From Flaccisagitta enflata (lineage: Eukaryota > Chaetognatha > Sagittoidea > Aphragmophora), in assembly GCA_965153355.1 (NCBI GenBank), contig OZ231126.1, positions 45,322,001-45,386,000 on the forward strand: DNA of 64,000 nucleotides. Reading direction: 5' to 3'. Made by a program: the position numbers and the translations under genes. Within the stretch, counting starts at the first letter, position 1, and every line of letters begins with the position of its first letter. The notes below the pieces were generated by a model. That model worked only from the letters and a program-made list of their open reading frames with translations. It was not told where the DNA came from and did not search any database. Positions 21,863 through 33,551 of the stretch are shown one piece after another.

Positions 21863-22640
21863 TTGTTCTATTGTTGGAACTGTTCGATGCATTTTTCTCT
21901 TTCATTCATTTCTTTCATGAAAATGAAGATGGACGTCATCCGGTTTTTTGCGCCTTTTCTGTCTCACGCAAAAGGTTTTCACAGAGACAACAAAAGGACA
22001 ATCGAGTTTTTCTTTCATATTTCTCCTTTCCTTGAATCAATAATTTGCCCCGTCACCGATGTTATCATTGTTATATGTTCGTCTTTGTCATCGTAGTTGT
22101 CATTGTCGTCATCATCATCGTCGTCGTCATCATCGTCATCGTCGTCATTCTTCCCGGCGTTTTTGTGCCTGAGATTTCGTCCAATGATAATAATAACAAT
22201 GATAACATCACGACGATCTCGATTTTGATGCACATCGGTAACAAAAGGCGGCGCCACCGGCTCCACTGCTCTTTTGCTTTCTTTCATTCTTTTTTCCAAT
22301 TATTTCTTTTTCGCTTATTTTTTCTTCTCCCTTTTTTTATTCCCTGTAGTCTTTCAACTTGTTGTCTCTAATTTTTTTGTCTTTTTGTCCCTCTTCCCCC
22401 TCCTCCTTCCTTTTTGTCTTTTTTTCATCACGGGGCGCCCATAACAGCGAAAATTCCCGTTTTTTTCTCATTTCAATAAAAAACCTCACGAGTGTATCCC
22501 ATAAAAAAATTTTCCCATCGATTATAAACTTTTCAAACTGATACTTGATACTCCTGTATACTTGCATGATGAAGTAAAACATAAATGATGCAGGCCGTTC
22601 TATTTCGAACTTTCAATTTTTGTTATCATTCACCTATCGT
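21863..22640. other. Noncoding with short ATC/CGT-rich trinucleotide stretch
   Basis: Around 22090-22150 is a degenerate GTCATCATCATCGTC tract. The remainder is pyrimidine-rich unique sequence. Confidence 0.5.
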
Positions 22641-22644
22641 TTTT

Positions 22645-22800
22645 AGGTGCGACAAAGCACCTCTATAACTGGCTGTGTCCGTTGGTCGGTCGGTCGGTTG
22701 GTCGGTCGGTTGGTCGGTTGGTCGGTCGGTAACGCATTCGTTCGACGATCCACACGTCGCACCTTATTGGCCTACTTGGCCTTGTTATTTCATTGCAAGA
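22645..22800 (+). repeat. Family A element (diverged)
   Basis: The terminal hairpin is GGTGCGacaaaGCACCTC, followed by a (GGTCGGTC)n core and an end with CTTGGCCTTGTTAT. The hairpin arms have changed relative to GTCGCG/CGCGAC but still pair, which hints that the structure rather than the sequence is kept. Confidence 0.6.
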
Positions 22801-23002
22801 TCTTTTTTCAGCGTTTTCTTCCTATGCTCAATTTCATTTCGCCGCTGCTCAAAGCCTGAAACAAATTATGCAGTTTAGTCATCGCTCAGCATTTGCTTGT
22901 CAAAGAGAATGAGAAACGCGGATGGCGACATTTGGGCGCAGATCAATATCTTGGAGGAGAAAGAAGAGACAGCGGCAATGATGACTGGATTAGGTGAAAG
23001 GA

Positions 23003-23103
<101 letters not shown>

Positions 23104-23260
23104 CAATGAAAGCAGGGATGTGAACACGCGAAGTAGAACATAGAAGACTGGAACGAAATAGCAATATCAACCTCACGGTAGAGGCAACAGAAAGATTGAT
23201 ACAAGAATGAATAGATGTAAAGAAATACAAATAGAATGACAGATGGATAGCTAGCTAGAT

Positions 23261-23464
<204 letters not shown>

Positions 23465-23518
23465 GGAAAGATAGAAAAGAGGAAATGATAGGTAAGAAGC
23501 ACTGCAACAGCCTGCAAC

Positions 23519-23599
23519 ACACAAACATAGAAGCGCACACATGCACACACACACGCACACACACGCGCGCACACACGCGCGCACACACGCACACACACA

Positions 23600-23693
<94 letters not shown>

Positions 23694-23698
23694 AACAC
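23519..23698. repeat. (CA)n microsatellite
   Basis: Irregular CACACG/CGCGCACA at the left and pure CA from about 23602. Confidence 0.95.
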
Positions 23699-23908
23699 AC
23701 CATTATGAAAAAGATTCTAGAATCTTTTGTGCCTGTCCATACAGCAGTAAAACGTTCCACCTCCGTTATTCATCTCTCATTTCAAATGTGGCCATGTGGA
23801 CATCAAACCTTTGGTGATCGATAAAAACAAGTGACGCGGGGTCGCAATATCGTTGCAGATGGGTGGGCAGGGGCATACAATCCCCATCCATACCCTACCT
23901 CACCTCAT

Positions 23909-24096
<188 letters not shown>

Positions 24097-24299
24097 GAAA
24101 TAAAAAGCGACGAAAAGGATACAAAAATGAGATAATTAAAATGAAATTCTCGCTTGCTTACCGCCTTTGCCGCGTTGTCGCCCGCCTGCAGATTGCGAAT
24201 GTGAAAAGAAGACTAAATGGCCGGCAGGGACAGAAAATATTTGTTCGTGAAATCATTTCATGACACGGCGCATCACGTGAACGTCGATCCGTCTGTTAG

Positions 24300-24534
24300 G
24301 CTGTCTGTGGGTCAGACATCTTGCGCTTTAGACCTGCCTAAGATGTGTCTAAGGCCTTGCGGGTTTGGCCGTGAGAAGGCCGAGGCTCGGTTTTGAGGCC
24401 AAACCCGAAATTCGGTTTTGCCCTCAGACCCGACTTTGCTTTCTAGGATATTTTTGATCTATATTATTTTTTCTATCTTTCTCTCATCAAATCATTTTGG
24501 TATTTTCTTTTAACTTTTTTGATAAAATTTGATA

Positions 24535-24593
<59 letters not shown>

Positions 24594-24900
24594 TCTTATA
24601 TCAGTGTGTGTCTTTTTGTTTGTTACTTCCCTTTTTCTCTTTCTTTTACGTTCAGTTTTTCTTTTTTCTTTCTCTTATTCTTCTTCTCATTTTTTTCTCA
24701 CTTTTTTTCTCACTTTTTTTCCCCTCTGGCAAATAACCAGACATCTTTTTATAACTATAATTACTTAAAAAAACGATATAAACCCGTCATGCACCCGCAG
24801 CAAGGTTTTGAGGTATTCCGAACCCGAACCGAAACCGCGGAAAAAAACGCCATACGCAAGGCCTTAGATGTGTCCGACCATCACTTCACTAGTGACTGTC
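24300..24900. repeat. Inverted repeat around a (GT)n tract
   Basis: ATGTGTCTAAGGCCTTGCG at about 24341 is matched in reverse complement by CGCAAGGCCTTAGATGTGTC at about 24855, with weaker matches in the CCCGAAANCGG-rich flanks. A (GT)n tract lies between (24535-24592). It may be a degraded TIR element; no duplication was identified. Confidence 0.4.
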
Positions 24901-25002
24901 GGTCGCAAGAATTTTTCACTGGAATCAACTCAGTACCACACTATATTAGCATTGGGATAAGGTTCATTTGCCTATATCAAATTGTTGGCGACTGACCGGA
25001 CA

Positions 25003-25010
25003 ACAACAGC

Positions 25011-25104
<94 letters not shown>

Positions 25105-25124
25105 TCAATATCAACATCAACATC

Positions 25125-25172
<48 letters not shown>
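25003..25172. repeat. (ACA)n microsatellite
   Basis: About 165 bp of ACA/CAA with a few ATC interruptions. The Gln- and Thr-run frames are artefacts. Confidence 0.95.
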
Positions 25173-25331
25173 CAATGATTCACGGTGAATGTCTTGCTCT
25201 CCTGGCAATTTCATGTCTATTTTGCCTGAGGCCTCGAAAGAAGAAAAAATGTATCCCTGCCTATTTTTGCTCTTCTTCCCTTTTTGTGTTTATCTCTCCT
25301 TTTCATTCTTCATCATCCGTGTTACTGACGA

Positions 25332-25335
<4 letters not shown>

Positions 25336-25404
<69 letters not shown>

Positions 25405-25458
25405 CAATAATTTCTATTTCGACGTCGTTATCGTTGTTGTTCTCGGTTGTTGTTATAT

Positions 25459-25541
<83 letters not shown>

Positions 25542-25545
25542 GAGA
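25336..25545. repeat. (TC)n and (GAAA)n microsatellites
   Basis: TC at 25336-25400, then about 55 bp of unique sequence, then GAAA at 25459-25541. Confidence 0.93.
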
Positions 25546-25609
25546 AAAAGAAATATGTTTCAAAGATAAAATATTTTTGTCGATATCCGAAATGAAGGGG
25601 GACTGAATA

Positions 25610-26110
25610 CTTTCCTTTTCATACACAACCTCACCTCTGATTTAGGTGAATTCATCTCTCAATTTTGTTTCCTTCGTCACGCAACAAGAGAAGAAACGAG
25701 GACAAACATATCTTCGGGCAATTCATGTGAAAAAAGGAAAAGATTAAAAAAAGACCAAGGCCAACAATGATGTTGCGCATGTTGCATGTGGACCTTTCGG
25801 TCTTTGGTGACCGAACTGACGGACTGATCGGTGAAATGTTTCTCCTGCTCGTGGTGCATGGGCGCAGTCACGGATTCAAGAGTGCGCATTTTTCTAGATG
25901 GCAAGCAAGTAACGCCGTGTTACAATATCGTCGCGGACGGGTCACTCTTTCCTTTTTCTTAAGAAATCACGTAACGGGATCGTTTAAACGTCTTTTTTTC
26001 GTATCGCCATTTTCTATTGCCAATTCAGCCGAACGCTCAATTTAGTCAGTGAATCTTTGCACAAATTTTACAACGAAAGTTCTTGCAAGAGGGTCGCGTC
26101 ATAACGCTGT
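25610..26110. other. Noncoding, nothing recognised
   Basis: Mixed sequence. The fragment CAATATCGTCGCGGACGGG near 25925 resembles family A but is too short to call. Confidence 0.45.
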
Positions 26111-26114
26111 TGTA

Positions 26115-26310
26115 GTAGGGAGCCTAAGACAAACGGAGTGTGCCTGAGACAGACTGAGTGTGCCTTAGACAAACCAAGTGTGTATGAGACAAACCGAGTG
26201 TGCCTGAGACAAACCAAGTGCGCCTTAGAGAAAGCAAACTGAACAAGCTTGGGACAAACCATGCGTGCTTGGACGGAACTGAGCGTTTGACACAAACCCA
26301 AGTGTCTAAC
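26115..26310. repeat. Minisatellite with ~24-bp GCCTGAGACAAACCGAGTGT units
   Basis: About eight diverged copies of a unit containing GAGACAAACC and GAGTGTGCCT. Confidence 0.7.
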
Positions 26311-26398
26311 GGAGTATGACATGAGATTAATGTACATCTGACAAACTCATAATTTCTTTCGGACAACACGAGCGCTAGTTTAACAGGTTCCGAGCTAC

Positions 26399-27420
26399 CA
26401 GCGGCGTAGGAGACCTGGATTTTTTGGGACTTCCACCCTCCAACTAGTGTCCGACAAATTTGGTGTCCCAACAGAAAAATGACATAGTTTTTGCTTTAAA
26501 ATAACAAGAAATAGTTATTACTATGATACTCTTGTTTTGTTTGAGATCTTAGATAAGTGGGATTGAGCCTAATTACACCTGGTAAGGGAGAACATAATTT
26601 TTTTTTTACTTTTAGCTACTCCACAGCTTGATATCTGTTTTTTTTTTTACCCAATTCGCTCCCCTACATCCCTCTTTTTAGGCAATTAAAGCCTGAATTT
26701 TGATTGCTTTATAAATTGCATTTTTATCTTTAGACCTTTTATGATAATTGTTGCATTGACTGAAATATGTAAAAAAGAAGATTGGTTCTTGCACCTTTGA
26801 TTTTGACTGAAGAAGTACAGGTAATCAGAATTTTGAGAATGCAAATACATAACCTTGGTGAGTATTTCATGACATGTCAATTTCTACCATACATGCAAAT
26901 ATTTTATTCAGTATGTCTTCTTTTTTACCTTCTTTCTTTCCACTTTTTTCTGTCTGTCTCAGTCTACAGTCAGTGGACAAAACACTATAGGTATATATAT
27001 CATACCACTGGCTCCGATCCAACATACTGCTCAAAAACAAAATATTGTATGCGACAATCAGTTGCTCAAGTTACAGCCGGCTGTAACAAACCTAATGTTG
27101 TATTCAACAATGGGTTGTTTGAATTACAGCCGGCTGTAATGCTACAATTTTGTAATATTACAGCCGGGTGTTATGTAAACCAATGGTTGTTGCATACAAT
27201 ATTTTGTTTACTATCAGCATGTTGGATCAAAACCAACGGTATGATATATATACCTATTATGTTTTGTCCGCTGACTGTCTATCTGTCTGTTTGTCTGTAT
27301 TTCTTTTTTTTTTATTTTTCTTTTCTTTTTCTTCTTTTCTTCCTTGGTGTCCCGACAACTTTGGTGTCCCGACAACAGGGACTTCCATGGAAGTCCCGGA
27401 AGTCCCTCCTCCTACGCCGC
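26399..27420. mobile_element. hAT-type non-autonomous element, 8-bp target duplication
   Basis: The left end reads CAGCGGCGTAGGAG and the right end is its exact reverse complement. Similarity continues inward through GGGACTTCC and GGTGTCCCGACAA-like blocks. The 8-bp sequence CGAGCTAC flanks both sides (26391-26398 and 27421-27428). TIRs starting CAGNGGCGTA with an 8-bp duplication are typical of the hAT superfamily. No transposase frame is present. A smaller TIR element (26967-27277) is nested within it. Confidence 0.85.
26967..27277. mobile_element. 311-bp MITE, CAGTCAGTGGACAAAACA ends, 4-bp duplication TCTA
   Basis: The ends are CAGTCAGTGGACAAAACA and the complement of CAGCGGACAAAACATA. 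Inner arms share GGTATATATATCATACC, and three ACAGCCGGCTGT-like palindromes lie inside. TCTA flanks both sides (26963-26966 and 27278-27281). It is the same family as 18354-19701 but nearly all arm sequence. Confidence 0.85.
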
Positions 27421-27497
27421 TGCGAGCTACTAACTCAACCTATTTTACCAATAAAGGCGGCTATCGCCGACCGGAAAAAAGTCATAAATGGGAGATT

Positions 27498-27592
27498 TTT
27501 AGTTGCGTGCACGTGAATCTACACCCCGCGTTGTCCGTCGGTTGTTTGGTCGGTCGGTCCGTTGGTTGGTTGGTCACACTTTACTTTTTTAT
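27498..27592 (+). repeat. Family A fragment
   Basis: TTTTTAGTTGCGTGCACGTGAATCTACACC is followed by a GTCGGTCGGTCC-type run. A matching CTCGCACGCGACTTATAGG lies at 27667. Confidence 0.5.
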
Positions 27593-27599
27593 CAATTTT

Positions 27600-27799
27600 A
27601 TTTCTTAAGGTCATTTAAGGTCATATAAGAGTATACTAAATCATTCTAAGTCATTCTAAATGTAAGTCTCGCACGCGACTTATAGGTGTTGGCCTTGTTT
27701 AAGTACATGCTCTTCTGTGTATGCATCTTATGCTGTTTGGTTGACTACCTGTTTCTTGTTTTTCAATCTGTCTCTTTTTCCTCTCTGTCTCCCTCTGTC

Positions 27800-27877
<78 letters not shown>

Positions 27878-28130
27878 ATTTTGTAACATGTTGTCTTTCT
27901 TAATTAGAATAAATGTTGTTTTAATTAGATTAAATGTTGTCTCTTTAAATTAGAATTAAAAAAAAATAATAATTATTGCGCAAATGTGAAAAAAAAATAG
28001 AAAAAGATTTGAAATCAAAATGTCAAAAGTATTGATCACACAGACCTCCAGTTGGCGTCATTTGAAAGAAAAAAATTAGCTCTTTCTTAGCTATGAATAT
28101 CAAAAAATGCATAATTGCCCCAAAACAAAA
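27600..28130. other. Noncoding with (GT)n-(CT)n microsatellite
   Basis: (GT)n at 27802-27846 is followed directly by (CT)n to 27874. An AATTAGA repeat lies at 27900-27960. The rest is AT-rich. Confidence 0.6.
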
Positions 28131-28136
28131 ATAAAC

Positions 28137-28315
28137 AAGGCCGGATACACGGCAATCCAGTCGCGTATGGTTGTGCAGGAGCAGTAATGCGAAAACCGCT
28201 CGCAATTTTAGAAATATTTGTGACGGCAGACGGACGGACGGACAGACGGACGGATGGATGGACGGACGGACAGACCGACCGACACGGCAAGGTGGAGTCG
28301 CGTGTCCGCGACTAA
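28137..28315 (-). repeat. Family A element, full-looking copy
   Basis: On the plus strand it starts AAGGCCGGATACACGGCAA, continues with GTCGCGTATGG, GCAGGAGCAGTAATGCG and AAAACCGC, then a (GGAC)n core (28215-28280), and ends AGTCGCGTGTCCGCGACTAAAA. The terminal stem GTCGCG/CGCGAC is perfect. Confidence 0.78.
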
Positions 28316-28740
28316 AAACTTTATTTATCTCCTATGTTTCCAAAAAGTCAAATTACCTAATTCGACTTTTTTTCCAACAAAAATACAAAAATATTGTTCC
28401 AAACCGGGGGGAAGGGGGAAGAAGTCAAAGTTCATGGAATAATCTGTGGACTCATTTAGGCCATTTCAGAATTCAGTGTACTAGCGCCTTTTCATCACCT
28501 GATATAACAACATTTTGGATTTAACAGGTTTCTTTTGTCCCAAATTTTCACAGGCTTTTGTACACCTGATTTTAACTGATTCGACAACACCTGATTCAAA
28601 GTCACTTTTCCCAGCCTTGTCTATTTTCCCACCACCAAATAAATTTTTAACTGAACTGACAATGAAAAAAATCAAAAACCAGGAGGGGGGAGGGAGAAAT
28701 CAAAGTCGTGCAATTATAGACATCCCTTAAATTTTCTGAA
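28316..28740. other. Noncoding, nothing recognised
   Basis: AT-rich sequence. AATTC/GGGGGAAGGG-type words appear twice (about 28405 and 28685), but no clear repeat unit was defined. Confidence 0.4.
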
Positions 28741-28744
28741 ATAT

Positions 28745-28932
28745 ACGCAATTTGGCCCTTTATGATTTGTTTTGACCGTGCGTGATTTGTTTTGGCCGCT
28801 TGTGACACTTTACAGCCGCATGTGACTCATTACTGCCACGCAGGACGCATTGTGGTCAGGGGAGATATATTTCGGCCACAGAGGAATCATTCTGACCGCG
28901 CTTTAGCGTTAAAGTCGCGCAAAATGCATTAT
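28745..28932. repeat. Diverged edge of the 20-bp array
   Basis: Nine successive 20-bp blocks can be aligned, each with a CCG/GGCC-like start and mostly ending in CATT or GTT, before the regular array begins. I read this as old, decayed units at the array edge. Confidence 0.55.
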
Positions 28933-30305
28933 GACCTAATCCCGGCCTCAACGACCTAATCCCGGCCTCAACGACCTAATCCCGGCCTCAACAACCTAAT
29001 CCTGGCCACAACCACCTAATCCCGGCCACAACCACCTAATCCCGGCCTCAACAACCTAATCCCGGCCTCAACAACATAATCCTGGCCTCAACAACCTAAT
29101 CCTGGCCTCAACAACCTAATCCCGGCCTCAACAACCTTATCCCAGCCTAAACAACCTAATCCCGGCCTCATCAACCTAATCCCGGCCTCAACGACCAGGT
29201 CCCATCCTGAACGACCTAATCCCGGCCTCAACAACCTAATCCCGGCCTCAATGACCTAATCCCGGCCTCAACAACCTAATCCCGGCCTCAGCAACCTAAT
29301 CCCAGCCTCAGCAACCTAATCCCAGCCTCAACGACCTAATCCCGGCCTCAATCACCTAATCCCAGCCTCAACGACCTCATCCCAGCCTCAACAACCTAAT
29401 CCCGACCTCAACGATCTCATCCCAGCCTCAACGACCTCTACCCAGCCTCAACGACCTCATCCCGGCCTCAACGACTTAATCCCAGCCTCAACAACCTTAT
29501 CTTGGTCTCAACGACCTAATCCTGGCCTCAACAACCTTATCTCGGTCTCAACGACGTAATCCCGGCCTCAACAACCTTATCTCGGTCTCAACAACCTAAT
29601 CTCAGCCTCAATGACCTCATCCCAGCCTCAACGACCTCATCCCGGCCTCAACGACTTAATCCCGGCCTCAACAACCTTATCCCGGCCTCAACGACTTAAT
29701 CCCGGCCTCAACGACCTCATCCCGGTCTCAACGACTTAATCCCGGCCTTAACAACCTTATCTCGGTCTCAACAACCTAATCCCGGCCTCAACAACCTTAT
29801 CTCGGTCTCAACAACCTCATCCCGGCCTCAACAACCTTATCTCGGCCTCAACGACGTAATCCCGGCCTCAACAACCTTATCTCGGTCTCAACGACCTAAT
29901 CCCAGCCTCAATGACCTCATCCCAGCCTCAAAAGCTCAACGACCTCATCCCGGCCTCAACGACTTAATCCCGGCCTTAACAACCTTATCCCGGCCTCAAC
30001 GACTTAATCCCGGCCTCAACGACCTCATCCCGGCCTCAACGACTTAATCCCGGCCTCAACAACCTTATCTCGGTCTCAACGACGTAATCCTGGCCTCAAT
30101 GACCTTATCTCGGTCTCAACAACCTCATCCCGGCCTCAACAACCTTATCTCGGCCTCAACGACGTAATCCCGGCCTCAACAACCTTATCTCGGTCTCAAC
30201 GACCTAATCCCGGCCTCAACGACCTCATCCGTGCCTCAATGACCTCATCCCAGCCTCAATGACCTCATCCTGGCCCCAACGACTTAATCCCGGCCTCAAC
30301 AACTA
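28933..30305. repeat. Large 20-bp minisatellite array (GACCTAATCCCGGCCTCAAC)
   Basis: About 68 head-to-tail units with point variants (CTTAT, CTCAT, CAG/CGG, TCGG/TTGG). Some variants recur in blocks (for example AACCTTATCTCGGTCTCAAC), suggesting expansion by multi-unit copying. The core AATCCCNGCCTCAA is shared with family B arrays. Confidence 0.93.
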
Positions 30306-30956
30306 GGGCTTGAACAAGATGGCATGAGGGTTGGAACAGTTATGATTTTGCTCTGAAATCAAACTCAACTGCGTGTAAGATATTGCCTGTACGGCTAAAC
30401 GCCACCTCCTACTACCCTGGGAGTGGCACCAATGCATAGATCTTGTAGTTCTGCTTTGGATTCCAACGGAAAATTTATAGCGCGAAATAATTACAATAGG
30501 TAGTATCTAATTTATTGATGACATATTGGCAAACGATCGCATCCTCGCGCTGAAAAAACACAAGTCTTTTTTTCAATACGGCCCCTCCTTTGAGTTTTGA
30601 TTAAGTTATCCTCATTACGGGCCATTATTGTTAGTAGGTTGTTTTCTGTGCAGCTTAAGATCAATCTGGCCCCAAAATATTTTATGCTCGATCCGGTCCA
30701 GTACTGATAATTGATACACGTGAATCATCATCCCAGGCACTGCACACAACGTAATCCTCCCTATTACTTCTGTACTGTTAACGGGTCAGGGATCTTTGAA
30801 GAAAGGGTCAAGGATCTTCTTGATAATTATTGATTTATCTCAGTCAGTTCTTTTATTCTTTTAGATCTTTTCAGATCTTTTCGGATCCAGATCCAGAGCT
30901 ACTTTTAGTTCATCAATCTGATACAATGTATGACACTCAGTATTTAACAGATATTG

Positions 30957-30957
30957 T

Positions 30958-31037
<80 letters not shown>

Positions 31038-31049
31038 CAGAAAAAAAAA

Positions 31050-31097
<48 letters not shown>

Positions 31098-31100
31098 ATA
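30957..31100. repeat. (GA)n then (GAAA)n microsatellite
   Basis: GA at 30961-31029, then an A-run and GAAA to about 31098, inside the fold-back element. Confidence 0.93.
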
Positions 31101-31119
31101 TAGGCTAAAAAGCGCCATG

Positions 31120-31530
31120 TCAAAGCTTCAAAAAATTTTTGCCACAAAAATTTTTTCGCTTTAAAATTTTTTTGCTTCAAAATTTTTTTGCTTCAAAATT
31201 TTTTTTACCTTCAAAATTTTTCTTCCCTTTAAACTTTTTTGCTTAAAATATTTTTTCACTTCAAAAAATTTTTTCGCTTTAAAATTTTTTTTTTCATTTT
31301 GAAAATTTTTTTCCTTTGAAATTTTTTCCGCTTCAAAATTTTTTTTGCTTTTAAATTTTTTCGCTCAAAAATTTTTTCGCTCAAATTTTTTGCTCAATTT
31401 TTTTTGTTTCAAAAATTTTTTGTGCTTAATTTTTTTTGCTCGATGATTGTTTTTGCTTCAGAAATTTTTTCACTTTAAAATTTTTTTTGCTTCAAATTTT
31501 TTTTTTTTTTTAAGGTTTTTTTTACTTTAA
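31120..31530. repeat. AT-rich repeat, TTCAAAATTTTTTTGC units of ~15-18 bp
   Basis: About 23 irregular units of AAAATTTTTT followed by CGCTT or TGCTTC. Each unit is locally self-complementary (AAAATTTT). Confidence 0.8.
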
Positions 31531-31534
31531 ATTC

Positions 31535-31900
31535 TTTCTCTCTCTCTCTTTCTCTCTCTCTCTTTCTCTCTCTTACATAGTATCTCTGAGTGTCATACAT
31601 TGAATCAGATTTTTCTAAAGAAAATTGAGCTTACTTTGATGCACTAGAGGGAGCTCTGGATCCAGATCTGAAAAGATCCCCAGAGATCCAAAAAGATAAG
31701 TGAACAGACTTGGATCAATTGATAATTATCAAGAAGATCCCTACCCGTTACCAGTACAGAAGTAATAGGGAGGATTGCGTTGTGCGCTGATGAAACATCT
31801 CTCTCTACTCTTTCTCTCTCTCGGCTCTTCGTCTCTCGCTCTCTCGCCTTCTCGCTCTCTCGCTCTTCTCTCTCTCTCTCTCTCTTTTCTCCCTTCTCTC
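31535..31900. repeat. (CT)-rich stretches
   Basis: CTCTCTCTTT at 31535-31575 and a degenerate CTCTCG tract at 31797-31900. Confidence 0.75.
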
Positions 31901-32247
31901 CCTTCTCTACTTGGCGAAGGATTCATTTATTTACGCGCACGGCTAAGGTTCACGGCTTGCATTCATTAAGCAGCTTCTTCGCGCGCGGTTTCTTAGCGCT
32001 CATTAAGCAGTTCTTCCACTTAGCAGAGTAAATCAAAAGTCAGTTGGTAGTTGAGTTAGGATTGAAAGCCGTTTTAAAATTGTTTCCTATCGAAGCTGGA
32101 TTTAAACATAGAAAAGATATCATAACTTCTAAACTATTGAAGATATTGACTTGAAATTTGATTTACGCACTCGCGTGACCATCGCGGACATTCAGGCAAA
32201 AATTCGAGGTTGTGACTGAAGAGGAACAGGGTTCATTTTTCGCTATC

Positions 32248-32512
32248 TACAACAACCTTATCTCGGTTTCAACGACCTAATCCCAGCCTCAACAACCTTA
32301 TCTCGGTCTCAACGACGTAATCCTGGCCTCAACGACCTTATCTCGGTCTCAACAACCTCATCCCAGCCTCAACGACCTCATCCCGGCCTCAACGACTTAA
32401 TCCCGGCCTCAACAACCTTATCTTGGTCTCAACGACGTAATCCCGGCCTCAACAACCTAATTCCGGCCTCGACGACCTTATTCCGGCCATGACGACCTAA
32501 TTCCTACCTCGT
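32248..32512. repeat. Right part of the 20-bp array
   Basis: About 13 further units of AACCTTATCTCGGTCTCAAC / GACCTCATCCCGGCCTCAAC type, same phase and orientation as 28933-30305. Confidence 0.88.
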
Positions 32513-33380
32513 TAAGAGCAATGATCGAACAATGATGAATGATTTGTGGAGATATGATTCATAAAATCAATCTTCTAACATTTGACATCCATTTAAAAGA
32601 AACAGAATTTTTATGATAATTTGAAAAAAAAGAAATTTACTTAAAACAGGCAATTATCAAATTTCATTTGATTTTTTTCCCTATGTTGTTGCATTTGTGG
32701 TTGTTGCTGCGTTTTTTTTTCACTTTTTCTCCATGGTTGTTCTTCTCCTCTATTATCATTGTTCTTCATTGTTCTCAGTCTTTTAAATTTTTGTTCTTCT
32801 CCATTATGGTTGTTGTTTATCTCCTTCATGTTCATTATTCTTCTCCATCATTTCATCGTCATTGATCTTCTATTTTGTGTCTTTCTTTCATTAGCATTGT
32901 TTTTTTTTTCCTTTCATCGTCGTCGTTTGTCTCCTTCATTGTTGTCGTTCTTCACCGTTGGTCATTCTTCTTCATCGTCGTTCTTCTTCAGCATCGCCGT
33001 TCTTCTCCTTTATCGTCTTTTCCTTCTTTGGCAGTCTTTGTCGGTATCCTTCTTTGTCGCCGTGTATACGGGTCACATGACCTCTGGAATGTATCAACAA
33101 TAAAAATACCAGTATCATGCACAATTCTGATATCAAATGACTCACTGATTGTGCAGTATCAAACTACTACTTCAGGATCTTTTTTTCCAAACGCTGGGAG
33201 ACAAAAGTGGGTGGACAGGGCCATTGATAAAAAGGGCTTACAAAACATTTAGGCGGCAGTGATGCGAAATACGCCCGTGAAGGCAACAAAAATAGTGACA
33301 CAGACCAACTGACCAACCGATGGACAGAGCGGGTCATAGAGTAAGCGACAAAAAAAGGGTCATAAGGAATGACAAGAATC
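32513..33380. other. Noncoding; possible family A remnants
   Basis: Pyrimidine-rich with TTCTTC/GTCGTT words (32690-33060). At 33247-33320 GGCAGTGATGCGAAATACGCCCG and a GACCAACTGACC run resemble family A. Confidence 0.45.
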
Positions 33381-33527
33381 AACAAGGCCGGATACACGGC
33401 AATCCGGTCGCGGACGGATGGGCAGGAGCAGTAATGCAAAAACCGCTTAGAATTCAAAACTATTACGGACGGACTGACCTACCGACCGACTTGGCAAGGT
33501 GTAGAGTCGCGAGTCCGCGAATAAAAC
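33381..33527 (-). repeat. Family A element, full-looking copy
   Basis: AACAAGGCCGGATACACGGCAA start, GGGCAGGAGCAGTAATGCA, AAAACCGC, GGACGGACTGACC core, AGAGTCGCGAGTCCGCGAATAAAA end. It is the shortest full copy (about 147 bp) because its tetranucleotide core is short. Confidence 0.78.
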
Positions 33528-33551
33528 TAGAAATACAATAGTCGCAAAAGC

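Larger units (their letters stand above)
30742..31788. mobile_element. Fold-back/TIR element with arms of ~200-230 bp
   Basis: CACAACGTAATCCTCCC at the left is matched by GGGAGGATTGCGTTGTG at the right. Inverted similarity continues through TACTTCTGTACTG, AGGGATCTT, GATAATTAT, GATCTTTTCAGATC, GGATCCAGATC and ATGTATGACACTCAG. The centre is (GA)n/(GAAA)n and an AT-rich repeat. No duplication is assigned and there is no coding capacity. Confidence 0.7.
30306..32247. mobile_element. ~1.9-kb insertion splitting the 20-bp array
   Basis: The array stops at 30305 and resumes at 32248 in the same orientation. The intervening DNA has no array units and contains a TIR element (30742-31788) plus unique flanks. 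It may be one large insertion or several. I did not find a clear target duplication at the outer junctions. Confidence 0.5.

Noticed and set aside
28933-30305. CRISPR-like periodic array
   Set aside because: Units are contiguous 20-mers with no unique spacers, and the context is eukaryotic. It is a minisatellite.
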